DNA from: Corbicula japonica
Taxonomy: Eukaryota > Mollusca > Bivalvia > Venerida > Cyrenidae
Direction of reading: 5' to 3'
Length of the DNA stretch: 64,000 bases
NCBI GenBank assembly: GCA_038501625.1
Contig: JAZAYU010001075.1
Location: 1-64,000, forward strand
In this document: piece after piece, positions 59,986-64,000 of the stretch
Numbering within the stretch: the first letter of the stretch is position 1
Layout of the letters: each line of letters opens with the position of its first letter
The notes under the pieces: generated by a model
The model's database searches: none
The model's input: the letters and a program-made list of their open reading frames with translations, nothing else
What the model was told of the DNA's origin: nothing
Translations under genes and position numbers: made by a program

Positions 59986-61126
59986 CTATCGGTCATAAAA
60001 AACTTTGTGGCATAAATAAGTTGTTCGATGATTTTTTCTTGTTTTAATAATACGTAATCTTTTAAAACTATTAACAAATGTGATCTACGAATACATCGCA
60101 TTTTGTGTAGCATGTGCGTTTAATGTGCGGGTCATTTTCGAGACGTGTGGTATATGATATATACGGTCGAATTTGTTCTTGGCTAAGAAAGAAACAAGAG
60201 TAAAACATTTTAAAATATCATGAATACAAAACTAGTCATAAGCTTTGAAAGCGGGGCAGATTTTCCTGAAATATTTAGACTGCATATATCTTAATAAATG
60301 TCGGGTAAAGAGTTATTACAACACTATGCTTTAAAAACATATTTTCGCACGATTTTTACAATGGCGATTATCAGTCGTTATTGTTTTCATTAAAAAGCTC
60401 TGTTACTTACAGTACTTTTTCGTGTTATCAAAACGTTGAAGGTTTGGTTCCTAGAAAAGTATACTGAAGCAGCTGGTAATGAATTGCGTAATAAGATGAC
60501 GCTCATTTCTAAGTGAATTTATAGATATCCTCGACAACCATTTCTTTCAGTAATCTACGGCAACAGCAGACCAAACTGTACGCAATCATCGTCAACGGCA
60601 GCCGAGAGTGTGTTCAGCAGACCATCACTTTATTAAGTGATTGGCCACTGCCGCAGATGGTACAAGCGGTGTCGCATGTTGTTACGTTCAAAAGTTTATA
60701 CGGAAAAATAGGTAAAAGACCTGTAAAAAGACTTTCCTATATAAACGATAGTAAACCTGGCGTGCTTCAAAAGGCTGGCAATCATATCCGGTATCATTTG
60801 ATATAGGGCTAACTGACATGCTTTTGAAGCTAAGTGTTTATACTGTCCATTTCCAGCAAACAAAGTAGGGGTCATGCATCAGTTAACAGAGATTTGACAC
60901 CTTGAACCGGTGGTCTGTTTTTTCACTTCTGTGTGAACTTCAAAACCGTTTTACATATGTCATCCTTAAACCAGGGCCTTTTTTCATATACTGGATTTCC
61001 AAACATAAATTTGCTATCAGTGTTTCAGTAAAAGCATGTCATTTACTAAACATGTTCCTTTCAGGCCATACTAGCCATTTAATGCCCCCAAAAGGCAAAA
61101 ATTGGGACTATATAGTGTCAGCCATT

Positions 61127-61437
61127 GTCTGTGATGCGTGATCCGTGTCCGTGGCCACGTCCGTGTCCGCGATTTTACACTCACCAAAGTTATCGTTGGG
61201 TATATTCCATACCTCCGTGTCCGTTCCACGTTGCGGGCACGGAGACGGACGCGGAACGGCACGGAGGTACGGAATATGCCCAACGATATCTTTGGTGTGT
61301 AAAAGATCGCGGACACGGAGACGGACGCGGAACGTACACGGATGTATGGAATATACACAACGATATCTTTGGTGAGTGAAAAATCGCGGACACGGATCAC
61401 GCATCACGCATCACGGAACCATGGAATACCGGCCTTA
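61127..61437. mobile_element. GC-rich fold-back element with a duplicated right arm
   Basis: The left arm (61132-61240) reads GTGATGCGTGATCCGTGTCC and continues to TATCGTTGGGTATATTCCAT and ACCTCCGTGTCCGTTCC. Two right arms follow (about 61255-61330 and 61335-61437), each with GGAATAT.C.CAACGATATC, TTTGGTG.GT and ATCGCGGACACGGA. The outer right end is CCATGGAATACCGGCCTTA. The small Arg/Pro-rich ORFs on both strands are by-products of this composition. Confidence 0.8.
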
Positions 61438-61578
61438 GCCAATACCTGGGTAAACAACAGAATTCGCAAAGCCGCTGCTCTTGCTTGACTGTAAAAATGT
61501 TGTATATATTAGAAATGATACTAGGAAAATTAAAATATCAGTTAAAATTAACAGTTCAGTATAGAGTTTATTTCTGTT

Positions 61579-62212
61579 TGTTTTCTGTGGTCACGTTGGA
61601 ATGAAAATGATAACCATCGTTTTTAATACAATGTTGTTAAATGATGCCCTCATTTACACGTTGCACAATGATACATGGTGACCATTTATACAAATTTAGT
61701 AAAAGATAATATTCCCATTAATATATAAAAACCATGCTTTTTCCTTCAAATCGATCAGCAAGTAAAAGGTTGAAATAATTAGATTTTTATTTTATTTACG
61801 GAAAAAGCGCCGCACGGTTTTCGCATGCGCATTACTGAACAGCAACATTACACGGAATGTAAACAAATATCCCGAGCGTGATTGGGTCGATACCTGTATA
61901 ATATTTCCATATGTTCTTAACTGAAAATGTAGGTTTAAAGCTTAAAAACAATGAGTTTTCCTCAGTACATATTCAATATCTGTGTATCTACCGCAAGACT
62001 ACCCATACGGAATTCGTTTTGACATGTTTATTGTAAGCGCCTTTTATTTTCAGAGCGCATGTTATTGTTCTTGATTTGTTAATAAGCGCAAATGGTGGAA
62101 AATAATGCAATATTTTTTATGAATATTTGTTTCTAGTTTTATTATTTGTTTGCAATTAATTGTTCAAAAAGATAAAATTATAAAATAAGCCATTTTTTCT
62201 TTTAAGAAAAAG
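61579..62212. other. Unassigned DNA
   Basis: No gene is recognised. It may continue module C, whose other copy is lost in the gap. Confidence 0.4.
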
Positions 62213-62393
62213 TAGGCCGGTATTCCATAGTTCCGCGATGCGTATTCCGTTTCCGTGTCAGCGTCCGTGTCCGCAATTGTTCACCAAAGATATCACTGGG
62301 TATATTCCATACCTCCGTGTCCGTCCCGGACACGTATACGGACGCGGACACGGACACGGATCACGCATCACTTACCTATGGAATACTGGCCTA
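62213..62393. mobile_element. Complete 181 bp GC-rich fold-back MITE
   Basis: The ends TAGGCCGGTATTCCATAG (62213) and CTATGGAATACTGGCCTA (to 62393) are inverted repeats, and the arms continue to pair through GATGCGT..TCCG / CGGATCACGCATC and CCGTGTC..CGTCCGTGTCCG / CGGACGCGGACACGG. It is the simplest and most complete member of the family. Confidence 0.85.
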
Positions 62394-62555
62394 AGGCGAA
62401 ATGTCCTGGGCGAAATACGTCACAGCGATGTTACGTCACAACAAATATAACCGTTTTAAACAATAATGGCACCTAGGGAGAGAGACAGTAAAGCAAACAG
62501 CTAAGTGGAATAAATAAAGACGCTTCAAACATCAACCACTGTACAAAAATGACAG

Positions 62556-62676
62556 TAAGGCCGCTATTCCATGGTTCCGTGATGCGTGATCCGTGTCCGC
62601 GTCCACGTCAGTGTCCGCGATTTTTCAGTCACCAAAGATATCGTTGGGTATATTCCATACCTCCGTGTCCGTTCAG
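62556..62676. mobile_element. Solo left half of the fold-back MITE
   Basis: TAAGGCCGCTATTCCATGGT and TCCGTGATGCGTGATCC run through to ATTCCATACCTCCGTGTCCG near 62675, where the match stops and unrelated palindromic DNA begins. The right arm is absent. Confidence 0.75.
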
Positions 62677-62696
62677 CGTTATTTAACTTAAGATTT

Positions 62697-62833
62697 AATA
62701 ATAAAGCAATTGTTGCATTTCAGTTTTGGTCAATATGGCGATTTATCGACCTGACGCCCTCGGTCAATATTGCTTCGTCAGGTCGATAAATCAACATATC
62801 GACCTCACTGAAATGCAATAATTGTATATTATT
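62697..62833. repeat. Large imperfect palindrome (~58 bp arms)
   Basis: The left arm 62697-62756 (AATAATA..GCAATTGTTGCA, TTTCAG, GATTTATCGACCTGACG) and the right arm 62776-62833 (CGTCAGGTCGATAAATC, CTGAAATGCAATAATT, TATTATT) face each other around a ~19 bp loop. Non-coding. Confidence 0.8.
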
Positions 62834-63019
62834 CCTTCTCTGGACCTCAGGCTTAAAGTCACGCACATGTTAAGTTTTGGACACCCAAGTTTTACAGAAC
62901 CTTCATATTGAAAACTATTTCTACTACCGTAGTCTCCATTAAACAATTGAACACTTTTCCTCTAACTCCCACTTTTTCATATAGAGTTACATTTTATTTT
63001 AAATAAAAGGCACGGACGT

Positions 63020-63880
63020 TTTTTTTCTTCCAGAATAGTCTGTGATTTTTTCCCAGAATAATCTGGGATTTTTCTCCCAGAAACATCTGGGATTTTTCTC
63101 CCATAATAATCTGGGATTTTTCTCCCAGAATAAACTGGGATTTTTCTCCCAGATTATTCTGGGATTTTTCACATACTATTATGTTGTGACAGTTTTTAAT
63201 TTAATCATCACCTTATCGTTATGTTCGGAGTTTTTATTAAAAACAAAATAAAAATGATGTCATTTGTTATATTAAATGGAAGAATGATATTAAAATTATG
63301 TAAACATTAATACAAGAAGCCTTCTTATCATGATGCATTGGCACGTTAAAGATTCAAATGAAATGAAATGATTGATTATATTTGTGCTTCGTAGCAAAAC
63401 CTTCGGAAATGAAGCCAATCTAACCATCAGAAACAAAGACTTAAAAATAATGAAATTCTCCCATGGGATTTTTCACCCATTTTATAATGGCTGAATTCTC
63501 CCATGGGAGAAAAATCCCATAAAAATGTGGGAGGATTTTTAAGTCTCGTTTTTATTATCAAAAACTACTATTTTTAATAACAGAATAATTATACAGTGTA
63601 ATTATGGTTGAAATATTCATTAATAAAAAATTGAAAAAAAATCCCATGATTTTTTTCTCCCATTTTCATGAAAATGGGAGAAAAATCCCATGGGATTTTT
63701 TCGATTTCAAGGCATCTCACAAGGTCATTTTAATAAATAGAACAATCTAGAGTGCCAATTATTTATCAGTTCCACCTATTCTATCATCATATAATCAATT
63801 ATTGCTGATAGGACCAATATTTCGGGTAGCTGAGTTTGCGAATAAACCGGAATTGCAAAGATAAACCGGAGCCTGTTTTA
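63020..63880 (-). mobile_element. Palindrome-array element, copy 2 (inverted)
   Basis: Read on the minus strand from 63880: AACAGGCTCCGGTTTATCTT, TTATTCGCAAACTCAGCTAC, CCGAAATATTGGTCCTATC and AAATGACCTTGTGAGATG, then ATCCCATGGGAT modules (63700-63640), a second module (63535-63455) and the 24 bp array (63163-63028). This is the same order as 20773-21760. The unique stretches between modules are diverged from copy 1. No ORF resembles a transposase. Confidence 0.75.
63028..63163. repeat. Tandem array of six palindromes, 24 bp period, different core
   Basis: Cores start at about 63028 (diverged), 63052, 63076, 63100, 63124 and 63148. The typical core is CCCAGAATAATCTGGG (6 bp arms CCCAGA/TCTGGG), with ATTTTTCT linkers. 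The period and linker equal those at 21489-21673, but the core differs at the inner arm positions on both sides. Confidence 0.9.
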
Positions 63881-64000
63881 TATGCAATACATGTCTTATT
63901 TCCCCCGCCGCATAGCAGTAGATGAAAAAGAATGGTCATAGTGCGTCCGTCCAACCGTGCTTGTGTGTGTTCGTCCGGATTTGTGTCCACGCCATATATA
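63881..64000. other. Window end; start of a GTCCGTCC-type sequence
   Basis: GTGCGTCCGTCCAACCGTGC near 63942-63961 resembles the GTC-rich leaders of bivalve tandem repeats such as that at 904-930. It is cut by the window end. Confidence 0.3.

Larger units (their letters stand above)
52506..61578 (+). repeat. Segmental duplication module C, copy 2, interrupted by a LINE
   Basis: Matches 41320-46383 on both sides of the LINE (52506-52805 and 56094-61578). It contains an extra ~400 bp near 57.96-58.36 kb, made of another TTG-rich sub-repeat, and a full fold-back element near 61.13-61.44 kb. The true right end is unknown, because copy 1 runs into the gap. There is a (GAT)n run at about 59926-59984. 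Confidence 0.85.

Noticed and set aside
61071..61407. Arg/Pro-rich ORFs on both strands, and similar at 62238-62476
   Set aside because: They lie wholly in GC-rich fold-back elements and are open on both strands because of composition.

Overview
The window looks like nuclear DNA from a lophotrochozoan animal, most likely a bivalve mollusc. It is AT-rich, intron- and repeat-dominated, and almost empty of genes. It carries a RING-less B-box/NHL (TRIM-like) gene of the type expanded in bivalves, decayed LINEs, tRNA-derived repeats, many short fold-back and MITE-like elements, and a tandem repeat of the 'GATAACTC...TCAAGGTCAC' kind that is common in bivalve genomes. The species cannot be named from the sequence alone.

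Layout. Positions 1-14.4 kb hold only repeats. These are a mariner-like MITE (33-597), a ~145 bp tandem array (about 868-2095), several hairpin or terminal-inverted-repeat elements (2182-2393, 2550-2920, 3334-3778, 4233-4440), two copies of a ~550 bp dispersed repeat in opposite orientation (4756-5320 and 10130-10665), a LINE 3' scrap (8270-8515) and tRNA-like sequences (near 6302 and 14071). The only gene with host-like coding content is at 15155-16956: two B-boxes, a coiled coil and an NHL-type beta-propeller. It is split by a one-base frame change exactly at an A10 run. Positions 17-27.6 kb are again repeats and unassigned DNA, including an element with a 24 bp palindrome array (20773-21760) and a 640 bp TIR element (22204-22843). 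A decayed minus-strand LINE occupies 27.66-32.0 kb. It has an ORF1-like region joined in frame to the endonuclease, most of the RT deleted, and a ~930 bp tRNA-bearing element inserted in the endonuclease.

From about 33.2 to 61.6 kb the window is a complex segmental tandem duplication made of modules A, B and C in the order A-B, A'-C'-[500 N gap]-B', A''-C''. These modules are non-coding, rich in GAT/CAT/TTG microsatellites, and contain nested ~1.3-1.6 kb sub-repeats. A 5'-truncated CR1/Jockey-like LINE (52.8-56.09 kb, plus strand, two frameshifts) sits inside C''. Its empty site is preserved in C' at 41613/41614. The last 3 kb contain GC-rich fold-back elements and a second, inverted copy of the 24 bp palindrome-array element (63020-63880).

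The features do not form a pathway. The story is repeat biology plus one TRIM-like gene of uncertain integrity. The most unusual structure is the pair of palindrome arrays: they share period, linker and element layout, but the palindrome cores differ in sequence while both remain palindromic.
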